A DNA stretch of 64,000 nt from Brachypodium distachyon (GCF_000005505.3 NC_016134.3:27913584-27977583), one strand, 5' to 3'; numbered from the stretch's first letter, positions 11,477-22,380 are shown. Notes: generated from the sequence alone by a model not told the origin. Made by a program: numbers and translations.

Positions 11477-12108
11477 GGGCCCCCTCGACCTCGGCGGTGC
11501 TGAGATTCCTCAACGGTCTTATCCTGACCACGCGATGCAAAGTAAAGCGGCGCCATCATCATCTCAGAAAAGCAGTCAGCGCCTGTGTACCGGTGTCAGG
11601 TGACCACGGTAGAGAAGCACCTAAAGGGAATCTATGACGGAAGCCGGCAGAGGATAGCTATACCCGTTGCAGGCTGGCAGGGAAAAGTAAAGTTGTCTTG
11701 TCCACTGCGGTACTACCTGGAGGGAACTGAGCCGCGTGCCCGGCGGGGCCCAATGAAGGTGACGTTAGACTCAGCCCGCATGTTAGTGTGACATGTCTGG
11801 CCTATAAATAGAGCACTACCCCTCGGTAAAGGAGGAGGAGACTGGGACATTCTAGGGTTTCCCCTTCTTCTTCTTCTTCCTCAAGAATACAACTCAAGGA
11901 GCAACGTTGTAGAGCTTATCTCGGCTAATACAGCAAAGCAGGAGTAGGAGTCTTACCTCGGCAAGAGGGCTCCGAACCTGGGTAAATCTGTGTGTTCTTG
12001 TGTGAATCGTGCGTGTTCTTCTTAATATCCTCCCTCATCCGGATCTCCTTCGTCCATCGGCCCCAACTTAAGCCATCCTATGGCATCTGCCGTGACACCA
12101 CCACGACA
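11477..12108 (+). repeat. 5'-truncated 3' LTR of deleted Tat element
   Basis: From ggccccctcgacctcgg to the terminal ACGACA this is colinear with 9977-10613 of the 5' LTR. The first ~163 bp of the LTR are absent because of the internal deletion. It is followed directly by the right target duplication ATTGT (12109-12113). Confidence 0.85.
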
Positions 12109-12118
12109 ATTGTGTCAA

Positions 12119-12542
12119 GAGTAAAATTCACTTGGGTCCACTGAACATGGTTTCGATTCTCAATTTAGTCAATGTATTTTGAAAAAATGAAAGTTACGGT
12201 CCGTGAACTTAACAAAATATGGCACATACATTCATCGGTACCGTATTTTGTACGTATGGGTCCATAGCTCGTGCCAGCTCAGCTCGGATTTTTGCATTTT
12301 GGCCCTTGAAACAAATGCAAAAAAGGCGTTTCGATTGTCGGGATTATTTTTCAAGGGGCAAAATGCAAAAATCCGAGCTGAGCTAGGATAGCCTACCGAC
12401 TGACCCGTACGTACAAAATACGATACCGGTGACCGTATGTGACATATTTCATCGAGTTCACGGACCGTAGCTTTCGATTTCCAAAATAGACTAATTTGAG
12501 AATCAAAACGAAATTCAGCAACCGTGACTGCAATTTACTCTC
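12119..12542. mobile_element. Fold-back MITE with ~190-bp arms
   Basis: Nearly the whole element is an inverted repeat. The left arm runs from gagtaaaattca to gcattttggccctt. The right arm is its imperfect reverse complement, ending caatttactctc. It is flanked by the 7-bp direct repeat GTGTCAA (12112-12118 and 12543-12549), best read as a target duplication. The superfamily is not certain; a 7-9-bp duplication would suit Mutator-like or hAT-like elements. The left GTGTCAA overlaps the right ATTGT of the neighbouring Tat element, so that element landed at the MITE edge. Confidence 0.75.
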
Positions 12543-12549
12543 GTGTCAA

Positions 12550-13160
12550 TTCCATCTGCAAAACTACATGCCCATCGTGCAATTTTGTGCCGGCGAGCTG
12601 AATTGGCTGGAAGCCCAATAGCCCATTATGCAATTTTGTGCAGGCCGCAGCCCAACATCATGCGTCTTGGGTGAGGGTGGATAGCCGGGCTCGGCTCAAG
12701 CTCGCCTAGGCTGGCTGTAGCTCGTGCTCGCTTAGGCTTGAGCCAGCGTTTTCACCTCGTTAGTGCTTCGGGCTCGGACCAGGTCAGCTCGGCTATCTTA
12801 ATTGGCTCGAAGCCCAATAGCCCAACATCACCATCCCTTCCTCGAAGTTCCAGTCTTCCTCGCATCCCTTCCGCTACTGTCGCATCTCTTCCTCCGTTCT
12901 GCCTAGATCATGGGGCTGCAGCATCTCGCGCTCACGGTCTCCGCCACCACCACCGCCCCAGGCCTGGATCACGCCCGATGTCGCCGTGCCCACCGACCCA
13001 CGTCGCTTGTGGCCTCCCACCTCTGCGGCCGCCGCCGACCCTCACCGGCATCTCCTTCCGCCGCGCGCTGATTTCTCCCCTGGACTAGCTTGCGAACCGG
13101 ACCGGTCAGGGATCGAGCCAGCTAGCCCCAGGTGGCTCGCCGGCAACCTCTCGGACCGAC
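12550..13160. other. Intergenic, partly GC-rich, no gene supported
   Basis: A short phrase, attggctggaagcccaatagccc, occurs twice in degenerate form (about 12602 and 12800). From 12830 the base composition turns GC-rich and CT-rich, and open frames such as 12738-13088 (plus) arise, but no protein family is recognisable. It may be a decayed gene 5' end or TE filler. Confidence 0.35.
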
Positions 13161-13165
13161 CCCAG
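13161..13165. repeat. Target-site duplication CCCAG, left copy
   Basis: CCCAG precedes the TGTCGT LTR end at 13166 and recurs exactly at 25758-25762 after the ...CCGACA LTR end. This proves the two LTRs belong to one insertion. Confidence 0.9.
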
Positions 13166-13974
13166 TGTCGTGGTGGTGTCACGATGCCATAGTATGGCTT
13201 ATGTTGGGGCCGATGGACGAAGCAGGAACCGGAGGAGGGAGAACGTGAAGAGAAACACGCACAAACACACAAGCACACACAGATTTACCCAGGTTCGGAG
13301 CCCTCTTGTTGAGGTAACACTCCTAGTCCTGCTTTGTTGTATAAGCCGAGATACCGAGATCTACAATGGCGCTCCTTGAGCATTATTCTTGACGAGGAAG
13401 AAGAAGAAGCAGGGGAAACCCTAGAAGCCTAAGTGATCCGATCCCTCTCCTAGGAGGGGTAGTGCTCTATTTATGAACCGCCCATGTCCACTGACATGTG
13501 GGTCAGGGGCTAACGTTATCTTTTAAGGGCCCCGCCGGGCACGCGCCTTGGTTCCCTCCAGGTGGCACCGCAGGGGACAAGAAAATTTTCTTTTCCTGGC
13601 GTCCTGCAACAAGTACCACTGCAACCTGTCGGCTTCCGTCACTGATTCTCTTTCGGTGCTTCTTTGCGCAGTCGCCTGACACCGCAACGTAGGCAATGAC
13701 TGCTTTCCCGTGGTAAAGACAATGCTGCTTTACTTTGCGCCACGCAATTGAGGATAACACCGTTGAGACATCCCGGCGGTGGCCGAGATCAGAGTACTCG
13801 TCCTTATCCTGCAATCACATAAGACAAGATAGACATGCCGGCATACACTTGGTATGCCGGCTTAGTATTAGTTTGGCTTAAGGATGCCGGCATACATGCT
13901 CCTAGCCGGCTTTGCCTTCGTTATCTCGGCTAATGTGTGTCGTCATGACCCTAGCCGGGGTCATTCCCCCGACA
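13166..13974 (-). repeat. 3' LTR of large Tat element
   Basis: The LTR runs TGTCGTGG to CCCGACA on the plus strand (809 bp). It is colinear with 24944-25757. The reverse-strand TATA region (tatttatg at about 13470) carries a substitution relative to the TATAAATA of the related LTR at 9814-10613. Confidence 0.9.
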
Positions 13975-13988
13975 CTAGTCCCCAAAGC
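13975..13988 (-). other. Polypurine tract of large Tat element
   Basis: In element orientation the sequence just upstream of the 3' LTR is GCTTTGGGGACTAG. The GGGGA core next to the LTR is typical of the plus-strand primer of Ty3 elements. Confidence 0.65.
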
Positions 13989-14531
13989 TGTTGCGGTCCG
14001 GCAGGGAAGAATGTCGGGCCACGACAGTTTCCCACACACAAACCATCGAAGCTCATCAGGGCTTAGCCGAAAAGGATGCCGAGACAACCCCGCGTTCTTC
14101 TTTGCCGAGATCAAGTCATTCCGACATACCGAGTCGGCGCGCTTATTCAGCCTTGAGCCGAGATTCTTTTCTCCTTCATGGCCGACAGTAGAAAACTCGT
14201 TTCTGCCGGCATTAGTGCCACCTGTCGCTTATACTCCACGCTCTGCTTAAATAACAAGAAGATAAGGCCCGAAGTGCTGCCGACGCGTCTTTTAACGCGG
14301 CGCGTCGTCCCATCGGACTGTAAAACTAACAAGCCATTAAGAGAGGAGTATCGATTCCCACGTGAATCCTTATCCTCCTGGATCCGACGGGATTTACTCC
14401 GCCACGCCGCGCAGTAACCGAGCGCGTGCACGTTAATGGGGTTGATTGCCCCCATGATCGTGCACGACTCTTCCGTTGGCCACAGGGATCGTGGGCGCGG
14501 AAGATCTGCGCCCCATTAGTTGCACTGCGGG

Positions 14532-14539
14532 TATAAATA
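14532..14539 (+). promoter_or_regulatory. TATA box for the antisense ORF
   Basis: TATAAATA in the context gggtataaatagagg lies 254 bp upstream of the ATG at 14793, on the strand opposite to gag and pol. It is followed by a CT-rich leader (ctccttgc, ctcgctctcctctgct). This is a well-formed plant core promoter inside the element. Confidence 0.65.
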
Positions 14540-14792
14540 GAGGGAGCGGGCAAGGGTGAAAACCCTTCGCACTCCCCCATCCTTCTCGCTCTCCTCTGCT
14601 CCTTGCACACTCCGCCATTGCTGCTAGCTCCAAGCTCTTCCGCCCCCGCACTTCTTAACTCCCAGCAACCGAGCTCGCCACCGCATACTTGCGCGCACTC
14701 GCTTAGCTCTCTGCCGTCGTTTCCTTGCTCGCTCGAGCCTTGCACCACCACCTTCTCGCCGTAAGGTTTAATCCTAGATCTAGTTTCCAACA

Positions 14793-17700
14793 ATGGCCTC
14801 TTTGTCCCGCGACGCCGCGGCCATCGACCCCGCTACCCAGCACCCGGAGGAGGAGACGGGCTCGGAGCAAGCTGGCTGGGAGGGCTCCGCTGTTCCCGGC
14901 GGATTCCAAAAGATGTGGAGTGTCAGATTCCCGGCGACGAGATCGTGTCGGCACCCGAATCTGGTGAGCATGTTGTTTTCCTTGCTCACTTTGAACGCGG
15001 CTTTGTTCTCTCGACCAATGATTTTACGAGAAAGTTCTTAGACTTGTTTGGCCTTCAGCCGCACCACCTTCCGGCAAACGCCATCCTCACTCTCTCGGCG
15101 TTTGTCACTTGTTGTGAGGCCTATCTCGGCTTCTGGCCTTCCATTGACTTGTGGGCCAAATACTTTATGTTCCGGCCCCAAGTTCTTCCCGACAAAGAGA
15201 ATCCCGGCACCGCCAAGCCCATGACCCAGTGCGGCGCCGCCACCGTTATACCCCGCCGAGGTTCGGCTTTCCCTAGATCCAGGGTCTTGAGTCCTGCAAA
15301 AAAATGGCTCAAGACCTTCTTCTATGTCAAGAACTCCTCCGACACCGACAAGATCAACTTGCCGGGATTCATAGTCGGCCCTCCGGAGGAGAAGAAGAAC
15401 TGGAAGTATGATCCGAAGGACACCCTTCCCAAGATCAACGAGATCCATGCCGGCATCCTCAAGCTCAAGGCAGGAGGGATGACGGCTGATGACTTGCTGG
15501 GCACCCTTGTGTACCAGCGGTTGTGCCCGCTCCAACGCCGGACGCACAAGATGTGCTTCTATGGCGGTCAGTTCGACCCGAACCGGGTGTCCACCGTCCG
15601 GCTTGACCAGGCTGAAGTCCGGCGCCGAGTCAAGGCGATCGCGAAGACGAGTATGCCGGAGCGCTGGGAATGGGGTATGCCGGCGTACCGCCGGAAGCAC
15701 CGTCCGCCTCCGGTGAGTTTTTGTTTATTCGTGTCTTCTGTTGTCATCCGACATATGGTTATGCCGGCTTTCATTTGAGAAAGACTTATCTCAGCGCAAC
15801 TTGATTCTTTTGTGCAGAGGTTCACCCTTCAGGGCAACGAAGACGGTAATTCCCCGGACAAGGGCTTTGGGAGCCAACGCAGGACGATCGATCATGAAGA
15901 TCCTGATTCGGAGGATCACATGCCGATCGCTCATGCCGGCCCTCGCCGCACCGAAGGTAATAATTCCCGACACCCTCTCATAGTTGTTAAAACACTTATC
16001 ATTAAACTGCTCACACCTGCCTTAATTCGAGGACAGCCGACTCGGCCGATCCCTCCGCTGCTGAGCCGTCGGATCCAGCTGCTGCTGCGGCGCCGGCCCA
16101 TGAAAAACCAGGAGCCGAGAAGGACCTTCCGCGAACTGTGAAGCAGAAGAAAGTCGTCTCTCGTGGGCCAAAGCCGAAGCCCATGACCATTGGGTAAGGC
16201 TTACAGCATCCCAATCTTTAATGTCGGTTCGCTTCTTAACTATCATGAAAATAACCAGCTCTCGTTCCTGCAGGGAGGCTCTGATGGCCACTCAATCTCA
16301 GACGTGCATTGCGTCTGAGATCCTGGCAGCTACATCTCCTCGTGCCGAGCATACAACTCAGGCCAGGGGAGATACCGAGACTGCTGCGGATCCGACATCC
16401 CCCGTCCGGGATGTCGGCCCGAGCATCGACGCTTCGAGCATCGCACAAGCCGGGATGTCCGCAGCTAGGACTTCGGCAGCCGGGGCTGCTCCTTCATCGG
16501 CGGTAGCCGAGACGCAGACAGAGCCGCTGGTCGCGGAGAATCTTCAGCAGCCGGCCACAGAACTGCAAGAAACCCAAGGACCATAGACTACAACAACACC
16601 GCCATCACCGCCACCGCAGCTGCAAGCTACTCAACTGGCGGCTGCACAAGCTAGGAAAACTAGGAGCTCCGCTATCCTGGCGGGACAAGCGCCTCCGAGT
16701 TCCTCTAGGTTGCAGGGTGCTCAGGGTAACCAAGGAGTTCCCCTCAGGACGACCAGCAGGCACAACTGGGGGTCGATGGACCGGTTCGTAATGGACTGGA
16801 ACAGCTCCGACAGCTATGAGGTGACCTCCGGCACCCTCCAGACAGCTCGGCAGAGCCCTCTGGTGGGGCCCGCACCTGTGGCGACTCCGGAGTCTGTATC
16901 AGCCTGGATGTTTCAGGCGAGGGTCGCCTTGTTTGAATCCAGCCGAGCTGCCGAGGTACGAAAAATTCCTTGAAGCTTTTACTTTATTTCTAGTATCCAT
17001 ACTCCTAGTCCCCAAGGTTTAGGGTGAGTCAGAATTAGTCGACCCGAAGCTTACCTTAGAAAACTTCAAACACTTTGCAACATTCAATAACTTCAAACAC
17101 CATTCCCCGAGATTCAGGCTGGGTTTAGAATAGTCGGTCTGAAGCTTAAAGACTTCAAACACTTATTCTCCGAGATTCAGGCGGGGTTTAGAATAGTCGG
17201 CTGAAGCTTAAAAACTTCAAACACTTATTCCCCGAGATTCAGGTCGGGTTTACAATAGTCGGCCTGAAGCTTTAAAAACTTCAAACACTTATTCCCCGAG
17301 ATTCAGGTCGGGTTTACAATAGTCGGCCTGAAGCTTTAAAAACTTCAAACACTTATTCCCCGAGATTCAGGCCCGGTTTAGAATAGTCGGCCTGAAGCTT
17401 AAAAACTTCAAACACTTATTCTCCGAGATTCAGGCCAGGTTTAGAATAGTCGGTCTGAAGCTTAAAAACTTCAAACACTTATTCCTCGAGATTCAGGTCA
17501 GGTTTAGAATAGTCGGCCTGAAGTTTAAAAACTTCAAACACTTATTCCCCGAGATTCAGGCCAGGTTTAGAATAGTCAGCCTGAAGCTAATAACTGTTGA
17601 CCTCCCATTGCAATAGAATTAACTGTCGATTACTGTCTTGCAGACATGCATAAACAAGCGCATTGCCACCTTCAAGGTCCTGCTGGCGAAGCACAAGAAG

Positions 17701-18943
17701 CTGGCAGCCGAGCACAAGGCCTTGTTAGCCGAACGCCAGAGCCAGGGTGAGTACATTTCCACCGACATAGAAAACATGTATGAGTATTACTGTATTGCGA
17801 AAACTGATATGAGCTCTTGTTCACAGCCGGGGACAGTGCTCAAGTGGCAGAACTCTTGAAGCGCGTCATGGAAGTTCAAGGTATAATCTTATTTGTATCT
17901 CGGGTTTCTTCTGTTTTAAACTTGGGCTTTCGTAATTCTTGTCTTCCAAACAGATGAAAAGACCCGGCTGGAAGAGCGGCACCAGGATGAGGTGTCCCGG
18001 CTGAGGGCGCAGCTCGAGGCTCAGGTGGAGGCACACAAGGCCGAGGTAGTTCAACTTACCTCGGCTCTGTCTGCCCAAGCCGACGAGAAGATCCGCCTAG
18101 AAGGCGAAGTGCAGAAATGCAAGGATCTTGTCGTTCAGGCCAAGACCCGTGCCACTTCCGCCGAGGAGGGGAAGGCCGAGAGAGCCCGCCTGCTCAACGT
18201 GTGCCGGCGTGACCTCTTCCGGATAGATTCTTACCAGTAAGTCGCCCTTGTCCAAATCTTTTCTCTTTGATCATTTGGACGAGAACATCAGTAAGGTGCC
18301 AAGACTCATGGCCTCCTTTTTGTCTTTATCAGAATTTTTCCTGCATTCGACCGAGACGGCCCAGGATTCCGTGATCAAAGCACGCGGAAGAAGGGATCCA
18401 GCCAGGGCAGTGCCTTCAGAGTATGACATGGAGGACTACCTCGTCAGCATCGCGAGCCGCGTTAAGCCCCTGAAGTCCTTCGGGGTCAACATGCTTAACG
18501 CCGGCATTCGCGCCTTCCGAGCTTTATGGCCGGGAGAAGAGGCTCCGACCGGCATCCCGGAACTTGCGAAGCGTCTGCTGGGAGTAGAGGACCGGCTGAA
18601 CGAATGGCGCGAATCCGCTGCTCGTGTCGGCGCTGACGAAGCCTTGTCGTTTGTGTTGTCTTGGTACGACGGCATCAACCTCGACGTACTGCAGTCGATG
18701 CGTGTCGGCTCCCCGTTCCTCTCAGACCCGGAGCTGATCGCAAAGCGTCAGGAGTGGGCTTATTCCTTCATCCAATATGCCGACGTGCATAAGTTTGTGG
18801 AGGGGCCAGTTTCAGAGGCAGATGCAGAGATGGCCGAGGAAGAAGACGAGGAGGCAGTCGACGAAGAGATTGTCATTGAGTCGGCTTCCACTGCAACGGA
18901 TGCTCTGAGTTCCGGCGCCGCCAATCCTTCTGTTTCTTCTTAG
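14793..18943 (+). pseudogene. Antisense multi-exon ORF of Tat element ('putative gypsy type transposon' family)
   Basis: The ATG at 14793 opens a protein starting MASLSRDAAAIDPATQ. The core region (about 14915-15712) matches the plant 'putative gypsy type transposon' domain, with phrases such as LPANAILTLSAFVTCCEAYLG and PMTQCGAA. Consensus introns are visible at 15713-15817, 15957-16036, 16194-16273, 16956-17643, 17747-17827 and 17881-17953. Downstream exons encode a low-complexity Ala/Thr/Pro linker, then coiled coil (17992-18240), then a C-terminal domain (18248-18943) ending in an acidic tail. A frame change near 14900 and an in-frame TAG at 16584-16586 break this copy. It is convergent with pol. 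The molecular role of the product is unknown. Confidence 0.7.
17040..17595 (+). repeat. ~63-bp tandem repeat array, 8 copies
   Basis: The unit contains cgagattcagg, then gtttagaatagtcggcctg, then aagcttaaaaacttcaaacac. The landmark cgagattcagg recurs near 17106, 17170, 17231, 17295, 17359, 17422, 17486 and 17549, giving a period of 61-64 bp. The whole array lies inside the predicted intron 16956-17643 of the antisense ORF. Confidence 0.85.
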
Positions 18944-19578
18944 GCATGTCGGACAAAATACTTTAATATTGTCAGATCCCCGGGATGCCGGGTACAGATG
19001 TAACCGAGTTAAAACACTTTCGTTTGTGAAGCACCATACTTTTTAATTTATTTAAGTCTTTTAATTACCGAGTTCCCAACCGAGTCCCCGAGTCTATTTT
19101 TTCTGTTGGTGAAATTTTATGACTTCTGTTCTTTTGTCTGCCTTGCCGACGTTCGATGTATGAATCGCAAAGTCATAGAACAACCTTTTCAAAAAATTAA
19201 AATCGACAAATTCTCTTGGCAATACTCGAGACAAGAATGGAATGCCGGGTTAAGTAAAACAACGCGCATCTCGGCTCGCTTCTTTGCTTGTTTCCGCAAT
19301 CGTTTTTCATGTGTCCAGTTATCTCGTACCCAATCTCTAGCTTGCCATGAAGCCGGGTTGCGGACAATAGCAAAGTCATAGAGGGGATTTTCAATACCGA
19401 CACACTACTAAACCGACATAAGATTACACAACTAACCCATGCCGACATACAAATAGATAAATGCAAAACAACACTTAAATAGCATGAAAGTCCCCGAGTT
19501 CTTTTTGAGAACCCGGCGGATAATTTCATTGTCTCGAAACATTCAATATAAGGAAAAAACGATACAAATACTCATCTT
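18944..19578. other. Convergent non-coding interval between antisense ORF and pol
   Basis: This holds the 3' flank of the antisense ORF (plus) and that of pol (minus). No protein-coding segment is supported. It contains scattered catgccg / cgagt words shared with the rest of the element. Confidence 0.5.
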
Positions 19579-19782
19579 TCAAGTATAGAACGGACGAAGC
19601 AAAGCTACATTCCATGGCCTCTTGGTCTCCTCGCCTGACCTATCCATCCTGTTTGCTTTCGGATCCTGCGTATCTATAAGATAGTAGGAATCGTTGTGTA
19701 GCGCTTTGCTCATAGTGAAGGGTCCTTCACATGGGGGTGACCGTTTATGCATGCCGGCTGTGCGCTGCACAAGTCGGAGCAC
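19579..19782 (-). pseudogene. Integrase C-terminal segment (pol end) of Tat element
   Basis: The minus-strand open segment LRLVQRTAGMHKRSPP...WNVALLRPFYT is the C-terminal tail of grass Tat integrases. It contains the GPF-..-KALHNDSYYLID stretch and the closing LLRPFYT. It is out of frame with the integrase core at 19857-20607, so pol is frameshifted between 19783 and 19857. Confidence 0.75.
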
Positions 19783-19856
19783 TAGGTCTCCTTCGTGGAA
19801 TACTCGCGGGTTTACCCTCCGGCTGTGATAACGCCTTAGGTGTTGTTGATAGATGT

Positions 19857-20690
19857 TTACCCTCCGGCTGCTTCTTCGAGCAGGTCGACATCATTTTCTC
19901 GGGCCTCTTTTACCTCGGCCTCCGTATATATGGTCACTCGCGGGGAGTCATGTTCAATGTCGACTGGTAAGACATCTTCCGCCCCGTATACGAGGAAAAA
20001 TGGCGTGTAGCCTGTAGAGTGATTTGGAGTTGTCGTGAGACTCCATAGCACAGCTGGGAGTTCATCTAACCAGCATCCTAGAGTGCGTTCCAATGGTTCA
20101 ATCAACCGAGGTTAATTTTATGCCGGCCAAAACCATGTTGTTTGCTCTCTCAACTTGTCCCTTGGACTGAGGATGTGCCATGGAGGCAATGTCTAGCCGG
20201 ATTTTCTTTTCCGCGCAAAATCGCGCAAAAGGTCCTTCCGCGAAGTTCGTTCCGTTATCCGTGATGACACCGTGTAGGTAACCATACCTCAAGATGATGT
20301 CTTCCAACAATGATACCGCAGTCTTGCCGTCACACTTTCGTATCGGCTTCACTTCGATCCATTTGGTGAACTTGTCAACCATGACCAAGATATGCGTCAT
20401 GCCTCCTCGCGCCCTCTTGAAAGGTCCCACCATATCGAAACACCAAATAACAAATGGCCAAGTGCTTGGAATAGTCTTGAGCTCGGATGCCGGCATGTGA
20501 ATCTTGCTGGCATATCTCTGGCAACCGTTGCATTTCCGGACCATGTCTTCTTCTTCCTGTAACGCACTCGGCCAGTAGAAACCGTGCCGGAATGCCTTGC
20601 CCACCAATGTTATTGAAGACCCATGGTGACCACACTCTCCCTGATGAATATCCCGGAGTATCTCTTGCCCTTCTGCCGGCTCAACGCATC
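19857..20690 (-). pseudogene. Integrase core with zinc-finger part (Tat element)
   Basis: On the minus strand the H2C2 finger region (HQGECGHH ... CNGCQRYA) leads into the integrase core. The core shows CFDMVGPF (first Asp), ITDNGTNF (second Asp) and SKGQVERAN (Glu), so the D,D-35-E triad is visible. A frameshift near 20100 separates the core from the downstream stretch with VLWSLTTTPNHSTGYTPFFL. Intact integrase joins the cDNA ends to host DNA. This copy is broken by the shift. Confidence 0.8.
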
Positions 20691-21124
20691 ACTGCAAGAC
20701 GTTAGTAACAATTCTCTTGTACAGCTCGCCATTGATAATAGTGTACGCCTTCGCCCTTCTCTGAATTTGCCTTGCCAACACTTCCTCTTCTGGGAGATTC
20801 CCATCTTTGAGATAAGACATTATCGGTCGTGCCCAAACCGGCATGGGATGAGTAGCAAAAACCGGCTCGTCTGGTTCGTCTATCTCCATTGGCTCAACCG
20901 CCATTGCTTCCGCCGAGTTAGGGCGCTCAGTCCCCAGGTTACCGGGACCGCTGCCACTGTCAATGTCCATTGGGGTGGCGTCAGCTTCTGAGCTTGCCGG
21001 GATAAAGATTGACTCCAATTCTGGTGATGGCTTGATGGATAGTTTACGTAAATGCTCCAATGCCACACTAGCCGGGATAGCTTGTCGCGTCGAGCCGAGC
21101 TTCTACAGCGTGTCGGCTGCCTCA
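20689..21124 (-). pseudogene. RNase H C-terminal tail and spacer (Tat element)
   Basis: The segment begins with ADTL, a stop, then KLGSTRQAIP, where the family has an Ala-Lys in 'ADALAKLGSTRQ' at the end of RNase H. It runs through a spacer with acidic MDIDSGSGPG to VLQ and a TGA. The catalytic part of RNase H is missing because of the upstream deletion. Confidence 0.7.
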
Positions 21125-21547
21125 AGCCCCGAACGGGGTGATAAATGATGTCTTTATTTGATTATTAGGGTTCAACGGTATCTGGTGAAAACCAGAGTAT
21201 GCGTCTACAAAAGACAGCAACTCACACCCAGCAGTAGAGTCGATCACTTGATCGATCCAAGGTAACGGAAAAAGATCTTTGGGACATGCCTTGTTCAGGC
21301 TGGTGTAGTCGATACACATGCGCCACACCTTGGCAGCAGTTGGGTCGTCTTTCTTTTTCTCGACTATGACCGGGTTTGCCAGCCAGTCGGAATGCAATAC
21401 TTGCATGATAAAGCCGGCAGCTAGAAGCCAGGATATCTCTTCCGATATGATTTTCCTTCCATCGTCGGCGAAGCGTCGAAGGGGCTGCTTCACTGGTCTT
21501 GCGTCTGGTCTGACATGTAATGAATGCTCAGCCAGCTCCCTCAGCAC
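21125..21547 (-). pseudogene. Reverse transcriptase N-terminal part, truncated
   Basis: The minus-strand frame holds the opening RT motifs: VRPDARPVKQPLRRF, then VIVEKKK, then WRMCIDYTSLNKACPKD, then LPWIDQVIDSTAG, then LLSFVDAYSGFHQIPL and FITPFGA. It stops there. The YVDD active-site motif, the thumb and the RNase H catalytic region that should follow are absent. The next sequence is the RNase H tail. The RT is therefore catalytically dead. Confidence 0.8.
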
Positions 21548-21771
21548 ACCAGGCAGGTCCTGATTTGACCATGCGAAGATGTCCCGATGCTCACGGAGGA
21601 AGCTGGTGAGCTCGCCTTCCTATTTTTCACCCATTCCGTCACCAATGATGACAGTGCGGTCCAGGAACTCACTGTCGACTTGTATCTTCTTCGTCTCCTT
21701 GGCTGCTTGAAAAGCTACACTTCCATGGGGATTCGTCACAGCTGGCAGGCCAATATAGGCCGCTTGGGCCA

Positions 21772-22380
21772 TCACAACAGCTTCTTGTACCTTCTCTTCT
21801 CGCCCGCGATAACCAGTGACTCGGCCAAAGAAGACACTGCTGCCGCGCACTCCATTGAACGGTTGTAGTTGCCAGTAATGGTTATGGTACCATTTGGCCC
21901 CGGCATCTTCATCTTCAGATAGCCAATGTGGGTAGCCGCCATGAATTTGGCCAGTGCTGGTTTGCCAAGTAGCGCATGGTACGGGCTGCTAAGGTCCACC
22001 ACCTCGAACACCAGGTTCTCGGTCCGACAGTTCTCCCGGGTGCCGAATAAGACGTCAACTCGGATCTTGCCTACTGGGGCACAAGACACTCCCGGCACGA
22101 TACCATGAAAGGTAGTCCGGCTAGGCTCAAGCATGTTATCAGTGATGCCGAGCTTGAGCATCATGTCCCGGTACATGATGTTTATCCTGCTCCCATTATC
22201 AATGAGAACCCGACTGAACTTGACATTAATGTCGGGCCCGATGAGTGTCGGGTCAACCACCAGAGCATATCCAACAGGATTTGGCATAACTTTGGGATGA
22301 TCTGCCCTGCTCCAGTTGAGCTCCTGTTCTGACCAGTACATAAACTTCGGAACCGTCGGCATCACAGCATTGACTTCCAT
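21772..22380 (-). pseudogene. Retropepsin-like protease region (Tat element)
   Basis: A 202-residue minus-strand frame carries the aspartic protease signature as VLIDNGSRINIMY. Family members usually have D-G-G-S or D-S-G-S at that place, so the Asn is unusual. Further on, LLGKPALAKFMA matches the conserved downstream region. The protease normally cleaves the Gag-Pol polyprotein. The segment is separated by frame breaks from gag and RT. Confidence 0.75.

Larger units (their letters stand above)
9814..12108 (+). mobile_element. Internally deleted Tat-lineage Ty3 element (plus)
   Basis: The element is LTR (9814-10613), primer-binding site, part of gag, then a 5'-truncated second LTR (11477-12108). 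It is flanked by the perfect 5-bp duplication ATTGT. LTRs and gag are clearly the same family as the large minus-strand element at 13166-25757. All of pol, most of gag, the polypurine tract and the first ~163 bp of the 3' LTR are missing. At the joint, gag sequence ...cttacgggag runs straight into LTR sequence ggcccc. The corresponding LTR site reads aggacgggcccc, so the ends share ACGGG. This fits deletion by short-homology end joining after insertion. Confidence 0.9.

Noticed and set aside
15038..15700. 220-codon minus-strand ORF
   Set aside because: It is the reverse of the recognised antisense-gene core on the plus strand and carries no motif of its own.
17040..17595. CRISPR-like array
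   Set aside because: The repeats are contiguous 63-bp units without unique spacers, in a plant retroelement intron. It is an ordinary tandem repeat.
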